Positions 46,415-57,672 of a stretch of DNA of 64,000 nucleotides are shown piece after piece. Under the pieces are notes generated by a model that saw nothing but the letters and a program-made list of their open reading frames with translations, was not told the DNA's origin and made no database searches. This stretch comes from Serpula lacrymans var. lacrymans S7.9 (Eukaryota > Basidiomycota > Agaricomycetes > Boletales > Serpulaceae). How positions within the stretch are numbered: position 1 is the stretch's first letter; each line of letters starts with the position of its first letter. The position numbers and the translations under genes were made by a program. Location of the stretch: assembly GCF_000218685.1 (NCBI RefSeq), contig NW_006763292.1, forward strand, positions 2,991,909 to 3,055,908, in the 5' to 3' direction.

Positions 46415-47643
46415 ACATTTCTCTCTGGAGTTGGGGCATAGCTGGAATAGCATTAAGTACAAGTACATAAGATGTGTTATATCATGGCTTTCAGGGAAGC
46501 CTAGTCCCGTGTTGTGATGTGGAGAAACAAGCAAGATACACAAGCTCGCTGTGCTGAACAGTGAGCTCGCATAATATACAAGTCACACAACTTGTTGATC
46601 ATCATGTGCCGGTAACCGAGTGTCACCAAATGTTGCCAAATGGGAATGCACGCCGTGTGGGGAGAAGCCGCAGAACTGTATAGCTGCTACCATATTTGGA
46701 GTGGTGCGGACTGCAAATGAGTGTTGTTGCTGAACAAGTTGTCTCTCAGTGGGAGAGGACAAAAAAACTATATAGTTCTTGCCTAACTGGGAGAAACGCT
46801 GACTTCCAATAGACAGCAACGGCTTTGATGACTAACCGAGTGTAGTTGCTGGTTCAGGTGACTTTTTTTTCAACTCCAAAGTCGCTAATTAATGAAGAAA
46901 TAATAAAAGAGGCCCAAGAATGGCTTTTAAACCATCTAATTAGAGGTGCATCAAGGCAGTAATTATTGTTCTAGTTAGATATATTACGTGGGAATCACAG
47001 GTGGACGCAAAACTGTGGAGGAGCTGATCAGACCTTATATTACTGGATCAGAATTGATACAGATTCTGAGGGAGAATAAGGTCATGTCAGCCAGTCAAAA
47101 ACCTTTCAGTAATATATTTTGACTGGTAAGGTGATTAATGTTTGATCAGTCTCAATTAGAATACAGTGGTTTCAGCCTGAATATACAACGACCAAAACAC
47201 ATATGACATTGTTAAAGTTGTGACTGGTTCAGGCAAGAAGTAGTACTAGCCACCAAAACGTAAGAACACATCTGCGTCTGCTGTATCATTCAAGAAAAAG
47301 TGCCCGTCTTTCATATCAAATGCTCGTATCATGTGTGCACCACAAATAAAAAACTGTGGTAGTATCAACTTGTACTCTCCTTTGTCAAACAGCTGTGCAC
47401 CTGCCCATTTTGTTCTCATTTTTCCATGAGAAGGCTTGAACATTTTTACAAGGGCGATATTGTATTGCCCTGACCCGAGGTAATATCAAAAAAGGCTATG
47501 GAGTCAAGCTGGTGCAAAAAGGCCATGGATTCAAGCTGGTGTAGGCCATGATGTATCCGTGTTTACAAGAACACAGTCGTATTGCGGTTCTTGATTGGAT
47601 GGGTTACACCGCAAAATATTGCAGCCCTCCATCTAGTCTTCCT
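45741..47643 (-). repeat. Right arm of the 1903-bp inverted repeat
   Basis: The reverse complement of 36120-38022 (position x pairs with 83763 minus x). It abuts the truncated Copia element on its inner side and the Plavaka-type remnant on its outer side. No target duplication or shared terminal motif was found at the outer borders (AAAACT before 36120; GTGACTGG after 47643). Confidence 0.95.
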
Positions 47644-47649
47644 GTGACT

Positions 47650-50004
47650 GGTATGTGAGGTAGATACATTGGTACTGAATAATCTACAAAATGTAAAAAA
47701 TAAAACAAGAATGATTATATTCTCCAAGAACAGCCAAAAGAAGCGGTCAAAGGTGTTTCCCTCATTTTCCAAGGTTGTCTGAGTGTAGTTTATCGTAGGA
47801 TATTGACCGGTAAGGATCGGAGAAATGCATGGACCAAAAAAATTCTGTGAACGAGAGTTATTATTTTACAAGTGCTTTGATAGGTAGTCATGGACGAACC
47901 TCCGTTGCATGTAACCCATGGTCTTGTAGAATATGCTCAGCCTCACCTTTGGTTGGTGCTTGTATGGAGTTGATATAAACTTGCTGCATGCTTTTGTTTG
48001 ATCGTGACTCGTATGTTTTATCAATTTTGTGTAAGTTATTGTGATGCACCAAACAAGTGGGGCAACAGTAATTGGCTAGTGCTGCACAGGTAGTAGTTAT
48101 GGCGCAACCTTCCTCACCATCAACGCATCTGATAGGAATTCCAGGATGAATTATTCGATCAATCTTGTCTCCACATGACATGGCCTCACCAGGCCGTTCA
48201 CAATTGCAAAGTGAGCCAAAGATCACTCTCATTACCTTTTGATATACCTCGCGTTTGAAACAGGCCCACTGCAGAGTTTCTGTTGCATTTCAATCAGAGG
48301 GATCTGTTGGGTCTCAAGGCTAGAACAGTATTGGAGTAAAATAATAATACCACAGAGAAAAACTACTTACTACAGGCATATAGCCAACAAGAGCACCCCC
48401 CCCATTTCCTGATCCATTTTGGATGGATCATGGGAGGGAAAGGGGCCAGATGATGATGGGATGTTTGCAAACATGTTTTATCACATTACCTTTGTCGAGC
48501 CAGTGTAACAACCAAGAGTTTGTTACTCTGGCGCACAACTAGAACCAACTAAAGAAATAAATGATGAGAGAGTGGTTACCCTTTGGGCTTCAACAAGTTA
48601 GTTGTGAGGATACAACAGGAGGACTCGCTGAGGAGTCTCCTTGATCTATTGGGGTTTATATACTGCTACAGGTTTGTTTGTACATATGTACTATACAGTT
48701 GATGTAGGCAGTGGCTGATAATGTCAGAGGGCGCAGCCCATGTGACCAGCTTTACTGCGTGAAAGACTTGTATCTAAAATAGGAAGAAAGGTAGTGCAGC
48801 GTGAGAAAGTGGAGTTTGAACAAAAGGGAAAGTGCCGCATGGCACGGAGTGTGAAAACTACAGTAAAAGGTTAAAGAGGAGAATGAAAATTAAAGGTCCA
48901 AAAATGTGTTATCATAACAGCCAGAGTGAAACAGGAAGGAAACAATGAGAGGTAGTCCTTCATCTCAAAGAAGAGTGTCCTAAAGTTGCACATCAGCATT
49001 GAGTCAAGTAAGTAAAGGAAGATTACCTGGATGTCCCACCAGTGATTTGCTGTGCATGTTTCATCATATATTTGTGTCTTGATGCCTATGCGATTATTCC
49101 AAGAACACCTGTACTTGTGGATAGGATACCAATATATCATGCTGGTCAGTGTTCTGTCTGTGATCCAGTTTTGGTAAAGCTCCCATGGGTCCCAATAGAC
49201 AAAGTCAAATTCATATAATTTGCCTAAGTACGTGGCCAAGGTGTGGCCATTCTGAAACTGGTTTGTCCAATTAGTAGGAGAAGCATTGGAAAACAAAATA
49301 ATTGTACCTGGACACAATAAGGGTGTGCTAGCTTCAGCAAATGTTCCATGTCTTTGTAGTTTTTCAGAGTTATACTTGTTTGACAAACCCATCCATTATG
49401 CATGCCATGGAGTTGCGTGTTTACAATTTCTTTATTGAATAAGCCCTTGACGGCAGTTTCTGTATATTCAAAAGCAGTGCGAGTTCAAAACGGGGCCCAT
49501 GGTTTGAACATCGCTGTTGGGGAGGGATATTTAGTGGAAGTAGATGCAGGAGCTGTGTCTAATGATAGTATTTTAGCATCCTGAGTGCCGCTGTGATGGC
49601 TGTTCCACTGTATCTTGAGCTTGAGGGCTGGACTCCAAATCCTCGCTGCCTTGTCCACAATCAATAATGTCCGTTATGTCAGGTACTTTCTCTGCCTCAT
49701 GGTTGCAACTGGAGTGAGACTGCAAGTTATTGAGTAAGAATGTAAAGCAAAAATATAGAAAATGGGCACTCACCAGGCTTGCATCAAGTCTGGGACATTT
49801 AGATGGCCTCTCTGAGGTATTGGAAACCATTGAAGAGGCTAGTTGCTGGCGACTGTGAAGCCCAGCTGCAGCCTGCACTTGATCCCGATACCTCTGCCTG
49901 CAGGTTTCAACTTGCTTGTCAAAATATCGATGGCTGCAATGTTCATTGCAATACTTGCACCAGAGAGTAGCACTGGCTCGTGTCGTCCTATGCTGTGACC
50001 CCAT
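47650..50004 (-). pseudogene. Plavaka-type (CACTA-related) transposase, interrupted
   Basis: Minus strand. An N-terminal zinc-finger-like CKYCNEHCSHRYF with H/C residues (50004-49900) and an acidic linker end in a stop near 49573. Then come YWDPWELYQNWITDRTLTSM and YDETCTANHWWDIQ (49200-49030), the solo LTR at 48504-48919, CCPTCLVHHNNLHKIDKTYE with GEAEHILQDHGLHATE (48050-47890), and SDPYRSISYDKLHSDNLGK (about 47830). This order and the WWWDIQ-like and DPYR..YD.LH blocks are those of Plavaka-type DDE transposases of Agaricomycetes. Several frame breaks and probable introns separate the blocks. The gene runs into the inverted-repeat arm, where its catalytic C-terminus should be. Confidence 0.75.
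48504..48919 (-). mobile_element. Solo Gypsy LTR
   Basis: 416 bp, TGTAACAACC...ATAACA, with GCCAG on both sides (48499-48503 and 48920-48924). It belongs to the same LTR sub-type as the 5' LTR of Gypsy B. It is inserted in the Plavaka-type remnant. Confidence 0.93.
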
Positions 50005-50168
50005 GTTGATTGTGTATAGTGCTCTGTTGAGGATTCAAAGACTTATAGATAAGTCAGCTGTCGGACTTGAAAATTCAAGTGTAGTAGCACCTACAGTAAG
50101 TGTTGTAATTGACTCCACTTTGTTGTCAATAACACCCATTAAATAACTTGGAGTAGAACAAAGTGAGT

Positions 50169-51230
50169 ATGGGCAAAGGACAACGACGAGATAAACAGAA
50201 ATCCAATACCAGAGGTGGGAGAAGCAGGTGTACACAGGAGAAAGAGCAACAGCAGAGGCCCCAGCAAGGCATTGAAGAACATCCTCATCATGAAGAAACA
50301 CGTGTCACTGAGCGCCATATGAGTCCAGCTTCAGATTTGGAAGTCAAGATTAGTCGAGAAATGTCACCAGCTACATTATATCAGGTAAGTATGGCTGATA
50401 CTGATGAAGAATTGTTCAACTAACCACAATATGCCAAATAGGCTGCCCGCAAAGTGCAGATCACTGCCAATAAAGCCAAAGACAGTGCCAGATTGATCCG
50501 GCAAAAGTACGAGGATACAATAGATCATGGGCTGGGTCTAGATGGACAAAGCAATAGCGAGTCACCAAGGAAAAGACCGTAAAATGGATGGGCCAAAAAT
50601 TCTTGATCATGCATATGTTGTGGATGTGCGAGCCTGTCAGTACATTTGAGACAGCCATTGACAATGACTACAATAACCTCCATCGGTTTGAAAGTAAAGC
50701 TTCAATAATTCAGGGCCAACTATAAGATATAAAGGATGTACTGCCACTTTGGTTCCATAATTCACTTGGTGAAGCATGGTTAGGGCATATGGTAAGTAAG
50801 GAATATGGGAATACAGTAGTAAACTGAATTTGTACTCACATTAATGTCGAAGTTCCGCGATGGTATGCAGATTCAGCATTCTAACACTGCAAGTCGAATC
50901 CAAAGCCATGCAAGTGCCATTTTTGATTGCACTGAACAAGACCTTGCGTCATCTGAAGTAAGGAGGCAAAATTTTTATTGAGTGGATTGGATGGCAAAAG
51001 GGTAAGAGGGGAAGACCTACTTTCAGCCCATGGCATGTTGAGCTTCTACATGAGAACTATAATAGAAAAATGGAGGTCAAGAAGGTATTGTTGAACCGGA
51101 TTCTAATGCTTGTAGGTATTCTACTAAACTCTAGTCTGACTCCAATCTTAAATACTGTATTGAAGGTCTTGAGCTGTGTCATCCGAGGACCGGCATCAGT
51201 ATTGTTGGTGAAACAAGACAGACCCTCTCA
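50169..51230 (+). pseudogene. Unidentified repeat-associated protein, degraded
   Basis: Plus strand, divergent from the Plavaka remnant. ATG 50169 begins MGKGQRRDKQKSN, a basic, glutamine-rich stretch. After a probable intron (donor GTAAGT near 50388) comes AARKVQITANKAKDSARLI. Later frames give FETAIDNDYNNLHRFESKA, FRDGMQIQHSNTASRIQSH, HVELLHENYNRKMEVKKV and VIRGPASVLLVKQ. Frames change several times, so it is a pseudogene or has many introns. I recall similar block patterns from multicopy Agaricomycete proteins linked to mobile DNA, without a name. Confidence 0.4.
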
Positions 51231-51543
51231 TCCATGAATGCTTGAAGAAGTGAATGTTTACTCTGGACCCTTGTATTACCAGTCTATCATATATACAGTG
51301 ATGGAAAAGGAATGAATTTTCATTGTGAATTGTTGATGATGATGAATAATGCATGATGAGAGCTCTGGGAATCTTTAGAGCTATTCTTACCAACACTAAT
51401 ATCAAGGAGGTCATGTGCGTATTTCTCCGAGTCTATCAATATCACAGCAAGATTATCACATGGCATTTTTTTTATAAAATACATTAGTTACAAATAGAAC
51501 AAGGCATGTGTTGAGATAGAAGCATTTGAGGCTTGAGTTTGAG

Positions 51544-52891
51544 TCAACAGTGATAGATTGATGATTGATGATTGATGGCTGAATGATTGAGTTCACTTGG
51601 GGATGCTTCCAAATCTTGTTCCCCCCCCTCATCATCAGTATCCTCATTGCTGTCACCGCCAGCTCGCTCTTCAACACCTCCATCAAATGTGTTGCATTCA
51701 TCACTAGTGAGTGGCTGTTCTTCATTGTTGTTCAACGCAGCCATCACTTCCCTCATTGACTCTTCTCTATCTTTGTCGCTTAGTCGGCCTTCAAATCCGT
51801 TTTTCGTGTTTGGGAAGAGAATTTCATCCCATCAACAAAAATATTCAAGACACTTGCCTTCCTTCTTTTAACTCCACTGAGCAGATATTGCAGGTAGTTT
51901 TCAAAGTCCTCATGCCAGCTAATGCCAGAACCACTTCCTCGTTCTTTGAGGTGTTCATCAGGAAAAAGAGCCCAACAAGCCTGCAACTCTGGTAAGTCCC
52001 TAATCTGAAACTGACACAAATATTTTCTTACTAGAATAGCTGAACAGGCAATCATTTCTGGTGTGGTATGATTAAGTCCCCATTTCACAACCATCGTTTT
52101 GTTATTCCGCATTGTATGAGGTTTTTAGCCTGTGTCTGAAGTGCTTGCATCTGTTCTTTGATTGCATGGCCAATACCCCTCAAAGCTGCCTCAATGTCCC
52201 CCGCTCTCTGTTCCAATTTGTTAAGTCTCTCATTCAGGACCTGATAAGGTAGATCCTTGTCCTCCCCCTCCATTTTTTCATTCATACCAACTTCTACCTG
52301 AGAGACAAAAATTTGCCGAACCTTCCGTCCACTGGCAGGTGAAATTATTCCTGCTATTGAACATTAATTCCTCTTATTAGCGCATATCACACAGAAACTG
52401 ATGGATATATACCTTAGTGCACCAATCATCTTGTTCATCATCTCATCCATGTTTTTTACCCGCTAAATTTGTATTTTTCCCTACTTTGTTTACAGAACCA
52501 CTTGGACCAGCATTCACAGGCAAGTTCTAATTGAAACCAGGTATGTTGGTTATAGCTATATTTCTTCATTGGTGATACTCACTTCTTTGTTTGCCTCAGA
52601 CATAACTGGATCGCCCAAGTTACAGGATTTGTCATCTTCACCAGTGATTTCCCTCATTCCCTCTTCTGTCCCTTGTCTTGTTGCAGGACTCGAGGGATTA
52701 TATGCATACTGTTTGAGTTGGCTGTATATGTAATTCCCTTTATCATCAACAGGACAGCCCTGACCAAACCCAGCACATGGGCTAGGGCTTTTTGATGCAG
52801 GTCTTCCACATTCCACAGCCAACTCGGGCTCAGTTTCTGAATCCTCTTCAGGTTGAATCCTCTGCTGATCATCCTCAGTTTCTGGCTTCAA
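51544..52891 (-). pseudogene. Unidentified coiled-coil protein, repeat-associated
   Basis: Minus strand, several pieces in different frames. There is an acidic N-terminus (PEEDSETEPELAVE, 52891-52556). A coiled coil follows (LNERLNKLEQRAGDIEAALR, 52230-52170), then HTTPEMIACSAILVRKYL, GISWHEDFENYLQYLLSGV and RRKASVLNIFVD (52080-51820), and an acidic tail. Likely introns lie near 52300-52550. The middle blocks look like the natural C-terminal continuation of the plus-strand protein at 50169-51230, although they are on the opposite strand. Function unknown. Confidence 0.4.
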
Positions 52892-53099
52892 ACCAGACTC
52901 TGAATCTTTGTCAATATTGTTCCCACCACCACCCAGAAGGATTGACGCGGCATAATTATAATATTATGAATGGGAACTATGGTAGTTGTGTTGATATGCT
53001 GGACGCCACAATGGATCCTGAAGTTTGTCTCCATCCGGTGACTTTGGTGTCCAGCTCTGGGACCCATTGCAAGACGGCTCATGATCACTGGTAGAAGGA

Positions 53100-53605
53100 G
53101 AAGTCATTAGGCCACTATGGTGCGAGACAAAATTTCAAGCTCAAGGATTTGTTAACATTAACTTCAGTGGCTTCAACCATGCAAGTTCCGTTAACATGAC
53201 GTGACCTGCTCCATGGACGCCACAGTCTGTATATAAGAGCAACCATTGGGACATATTTATGTAGGTTACTCGCCCATTGTTTTTCCCTCTCTCTGCATCT
53301 CGGCTGCCATGACTCAATTTCTGGATTCCAACAGTGCCTATTTTTGTTATTGTTTACATTCTCCTCTGTGGTTCTTAATGTTGAGTGGGTTCCTCTGTTC
53401 CTTCCACTTATTCTCTCATCATTGTTGTCATAACATCTTACCTTTCAGTCCAGGCCTTCATCCTCAACCTCCAACAGGAAGCAATGTTACTTCACCCAGG
53501 AACGAGGTATGTTTTGAGCTTTACTTATGCAGACAATATTGTAATTTGCCATCTTGTTTGAGTAGGGTGCCATGGTGTCTGAAAATGGCCAGCCTTTGTA
53601 CTACA
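53100..53605. other. No gene recognised
   Basis: One 120-codon ORF (53246-53608) has an odd Cys/His/Phe-rich composition without a domain and runs into the next LTR. I do not call it a gene. CTACA (53601-53605) is the left target duplication of that LTR. Confidence 0.4.
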
Positions 53606-53892
53606 TGACAAAACCGGATAAACCCGGTCTCTGCTAAAGCAGCCATTGTTCTCTATGGAGCATAGCCACCACTCCATGGGGTCACCATTGTTCTCCTAGG
53701 AGCACAATTGTACTCCTAGGAGTCATTATACTGTAGCAAGTAGCACCTCCAACTATAAGTAGTAGGGGGTTTAGTATAGGAATACCTCAGTCGTTTCTAT
53801 AGCCTCTCGGGCAGGGGCTGAGGTATGTTACATTACATTTATTAGAGATCACCTTAAACTAAGATCTATTGTAGTTTCACTTAGATTTATTA
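53606..53892 (+). mobile_element. Solo Copia-type LTR
   Basis: Starts TGACAAAACCGGATAAACCC and is flanked by CTACA at 53601-53605 and 53893-53897. It is longer than the copy at 247 because it keeps the palindrome-like CTCCATGG and CTCCTAGGAG motifs, which also occur in the LTR stub at 43545-43675. Confidence 0.85.
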
Positions 53893-53897
53893 CTACA

Positions 53898-56014
53898 TTA
53901 TTGTTCCTTACCCACCATATTTTTGATGCAGACAAACATGTACATCAACGAGCAATCAATCACATCAGAGTTAGAAACGCTTGTGGTATGGTATTACTCA
54001 ATATGGAGCGCTACTGGATGTGTTACTCAAGTGTTACTCGTTACGAATGAGGTGTGTTACTCAATTGTTATTCAGTCATTACTCACAGTTTTGATAGAAT
54101 AACAGGAAGTGAAATATTATTGAAAATGCAGTGAACATCAACCATTTGTATTAGTTATACTTCACAATGACATAATTTTCCATGGTTGCTTCTGCATCAT
54201 TTTAAGTTCAAGGAAAATTTCGTTCGACCTTTTTGGTCATGAAAACCCTTTGTATGCCTGATATGTTGATTAAGGAAGACTCGGCATCTGAGCTCCATTA
54301 TTGTGGCAATATTCATTATTACACTGAGTGGTATGACATGTCTAGTAGGAGGCATTCCTCTGGTCATTCTAATTATAGTGGTTAAAGTGATAATCTCGTT
54401 CAATACGATTCTGCTGGTTTGCGTGATGACTGTGGTTTTGCCAATTGGCCTGATCGGAAGCCGGTCTAGAGTGGACTTGCCTGATCAGATCCGATAATGC
54501 CTTGTCGCAGCCCCTTGCGGCTTACCATGTTCCCAAATCCTTGGCCACCTTATTAGGACCAATCAGGCCTTAATTTTTCCGACAGATGCATACGAAGTCT
54601 GTTTGACTTGTCACATCTTTTTACACGATACTGACATAAAAGAATCACTTGTGCACCCTTATCCACAAAGAGTGATAATGGAAGAAGCGTTGCGGTCAAA
54701 CGAAGGTCTCATTTGAATGCCTAAACATGAATGTATGGTATAACACGCATATATGGGGCCGGACAATGTACACGAGGTAACGTCGAGGTTAGGTGACTTC
54801 AATTTTTCTGTGAGTCCCATGTTTACCAAAACAATGACAACAAGGCCAACTCACTGTTTGGCCTGATCGTCAAGACAATGTGCACTGAAAGCACAGAAAA
54901 TAATGGTTGAATCTCCCCGAGTATGGACAACGGAACGAGTTCCAAGGCTTCATCTAAACCGCTGTGTGGAATTTAGATTTATATTCTGTCAAGTTAAGAT
55001 AATTTTGCAAGATATTGCGATGCGTTGAATACTCTCTTCGCTCCGCTGAGGCGTTTGTCATTCCATTTCTCAGAGAATAGTGCCTATGCATACGTTGATG
55101 GGAACAGCTGGAAAGATATGTTTTGGACTCCGCGGTGTCGACATATCGGATGATCGTGGGAAAGGCTAAAATGATTACCATTGTGCAAATCCTGCGCCGT
55201 CCGACTCGACGTCGACTCGCATGTCCTCCTACTAATTTACTCTCGCCCTGACTGTGACGCTGACCACACCGTCCTCAACGCCATCGACGACGACGAGCAC
55301 GACGTACTAACCGACTGCCACGATGACAACGACACCCCCCACGCCTACCTCCTCTTCCTCTTCCTCGCCGTTCCCATCCCTCTTCAACTCGACCTTCACT
55401 ACACCTCCCCCCATCGACACTCCCTCATCCACCCCGTCCGACTCGTCAGATAGCGACTCTGTCCTCACCTCGTCTTCTGCGCTGTACTGTTCGTCCATTC
55501 CTTGTTCGCCTAGTCTGCGCTCACTAATGGTGTAAATGTTACCATGTATAATATACATTCTATTCTCACTCTCGCTATTCTTGCTATACTCACCGTTGCT
55601 CTCACATACACCACCCCTCTCTCCCCTACGACCCAACGCAACGTATTCGCTCTGCTCTCTTCTCCTATTACCACCCACCTAATTATACCGTTCTAATCAT
55701 GTCTGTCCTTCATTCCCACTCTCCATCTTTATCCCACTGCATTTCCAAATATGCCCTGACGCCTTAATTACAACCCACCCCTCGCACCCACATGGCCTCT
55801 CCTCCACAACTCCTTTCTTCCCCCACCACCACCGACGACGTCTTCGACGTCGCAAACCATCCCTCCCTCACAGTATACACCTTCTTAGGTCCGTACTTTA
55901 TACATACCCTCCAGCCTCTCTCCTAACCTCTCCCCTCTTTCTCTTCTCACGCACCTCTTCTCCTTTCCATTATTCGCACACATCCTCACGTCACACCCAA
56001 CCTCGTTCCACCAC
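53898..56014. other. No firm gene; possible 5' exon near 55792
   Basis: The left part has repeated TGTTACTCA/GTTACTC motifs (about 53990-54090) and no supported ORF. From 55.2 kb the sequence becomes C-rich and pyrimidine-biased like the gene that follows. An ATG at 55792 opens a short frame (MASPPQLLSSPTTTDDV) that ends near 55885. It could be an upstream ORF or a first exon of the 56015 gene. Confidence 0.35.
55137..55225 (+). repeat. Dispersed repeat, copy 2
   Basis: Matches 21164-21236 over ordered blocks ending in CGACTCGACGTCGACTCGC followed by ATGT. It lies about 0.8 kb upstream of the gene at 56015. Confidence 0.55.
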
Positions 56015-56985
56015 ATGTCGATCTACACCCAACCCACCTCCTCAACATTCTCCCTCACTCTATCCCGCCCTGCTTTAACAGCCACCCTCGTTCTCCTCCT
56101 TGGTGTATCATCCGCAATCGTCTTGCGCTCCCTCGTTCTCCGTAGACGCCATCAACGTATCGTCGAAGAAGCTATCCGCAATGGCACCTGGATCCCCTCC
56201 ACCAACGCCAACGCCAACAACACCAACAATGGTAGAGGGCGCAGAGCAAAGCTAGGGGAGAAGCCAAAGTTGTGGGAGGTTAAGGTGGGCGAGGGAGATG
56301 ACTGTGGTGGGATGGGTGATACGGGAGGGGACAGTGGAGACGAGAGAAACGAAAAAGGTACAAATTGGAATTGGAATCACATCACAGTACGTTTTCTCCA
56401 TTTCCTTGCCTTTCTTCCTTGACCCCAATCGCATGTTCATTCGTACTAACCTTCTCCCTCTCCCCTCAGCCAATTTCAGCCTCCTACCTTCCCAACTCCC
56501 AAGCTTCGCCTTCCTTCCCTCGCACATCATCGCCATCGCCAAGCACCGAATTCAGCACGCATACAAGCGTTCCACGCTTCCTGCGGCCATTTACACGCTT
56601 CCGACTTCCATTTCCTTTCACAGCTTCGGCATCACCACAATCGCCGTCGATTTCGAGTTCAGATTCGCGCTCACGTTCTCCCCGTCGACCACGGTCTCCG
56701 CCTGGCACAAATCCAGCTGCGATATCAACACCTGCGGCTGTGACTGCGTCTGGGATGATGGACGCACAGGGAGGCGATCCCTCGACTGTTCGGCTCGCTG
56801 TGCTTATAGCGATGCCTGACCCGACCCGGTCCACACACTCGCTTTCACATTCGCACTCACTTTCGCGACAGCGCGATTCGACATGTTCGACGAGTAAGAG
56901 TGCAAATCGTGATGTGGGTGAGAGAGTTGTTGAGTTTGGATTGGTTGACGTAGTGATTGGACAGGAGAGTGAGGAGGCGCCGTGA
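56015..56985 (+). CDS. Membrane-anchored Ser/Pro-rich protein, unknown function
   Basis: Two exons, 56015-56386 and 56470-56985 (intron 83 nt, GTACGT..CCCCTCAG, phase 0), encode 295 residues. One N-terminal hydrophobic helix (about residues 18-41, LTATLVLLLGVSSAIVLRSL) is followed by a basic stop-transfer RRR. Next come NANANNTNN low complexity, the motif KPKLWEVKV, and a long Ser/Pro/Arg-rich region. The C-terminus contains STVRLAVLIAMPDPTR and EFGLVDVVIG. I recall a basidiomycete family with the same layout (single TM, KPKLW/DV, then RxAVLIAMPSP), but it has no established function. Probably a type III-like membrane protein with a cytoplasmic tail. There is an alternative upstream ATG at 55792. 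Confidence 0.75.
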
Positions 56986-57443
56986 TGGAGTTATGAACTG
57001 TGGGTGGGGGAGAGGAGAGGATATATATATTTATTTTATATATTTCGTCGTCTTTCTGTTTGGTAGTGGCTGTGTACAGTTATGTGTACAGTGATTGCAG
57101 CATTATGCTGTTATATAGATGGGTTTCTGAAGGATTGCTTTGGCTATGTTTCTAGGTCTTTGGCCCTCATCTACCTTTACTAGGTACGTAACGTCTTTCG
57201 GTGGTATGTCTACTCTTAGTAGAACGTTTAGGGTTGGGGTTGGTCTCGAGCAGATATTTACATGGGTATCTACTTCTTCTGTCGCATGGGTGACCACGCC
57301 AGTAGATTGGAACTAATTTTCAGATATATAAGCAATGGGTATGAATCAGAGTAGGAGGCTAGCATCATGGACGAGTCTTTCCATGTCCCGGAGTTTCAAA
57401 ACGTCCAACCTAACATCAAGCTCAGCGTGGTGCCACAATTCGA
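56986..57443. other. Spacer; no gene recognised
   Basis: AT-rich TATATATATTTATTTTATATA at about 57020 probably includes the polyadenylation region of the upstream gene. Nothing else supported. Confidence 0.4.
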
Positions 57444-57534
57444 GGCGCTATAGCCAAGTGGTTACGGCGACAGATTCGAACGCTCGATCATCTGTTCCTC
57501 TTTGAGGGCGCAGGTTCAAATCCTGCTGGCGTCG
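57444..57534 (+). tRNA. tRNA-Ser (anticodon CGA) with a 9-nt intron
   Basis: Folds by eye as a type II tRNA. Acceptor GGCGCTA pairs with TGGCGTC. The D arm is GCC-AAGTGGTTAC-GGC. Anticodon stem ACAGA/TCTGT holds loop TT-CGA-A and intron CGCTCGATC (57481-57489), at the canonical position after base 37. The variable arm is CCTC-TTT-GAGG, and the T arm GCAGG-TTCAAAT-CCTGC has the GGTTCAAATCC B box. The discriminator base is G, as in serine tRNAs. It would read UCG codons. CCA is not encoded. Confidence 0.93.
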
Positions 57535-57540
57535 GCTTTG

Positions 57541-57547
57541 TTTTTTT
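57541..57547 (+). terminator. Pol III terminator
   Basis: Seven T residues, 6 bases after the tRNA end. Confidence 0.85.
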
Positions 57548-57672
57548 GTCTCGTTCCATATGTTTTGTCTCGGACTCTCGCCTCATACATGTGGGCTACC
57601 TTACGATTCAGCCTGTCAATTTGGTATAATAATCAGAGCCGTGCAGCATTTCTTCTGTCATTTTCCATTACC

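Noticed and set aside
36120..47643. The inverted repeat as terminal inverted repeats of one active DNA transposon
   Set aside because: No target duplication at the outer borders, no short conserved terminus, and the interior is a patchwork of a dead KDZ gene, a Copia fragment and other genes. Kept only as one possibility in the finding.
53246..53608. 120-codon ORF as a gene
   Set aside because: Runs into the solo LTR, has odd composition and no domain. Likely chance.
55307..55678. Acidic/Gly-rich minus ORF and the Ser/Thr/Pro-rich plus ORF opposite
   Set aside because: Both reflect the pyrimidine-rich strand bias here. Neither has a domain or splice support.
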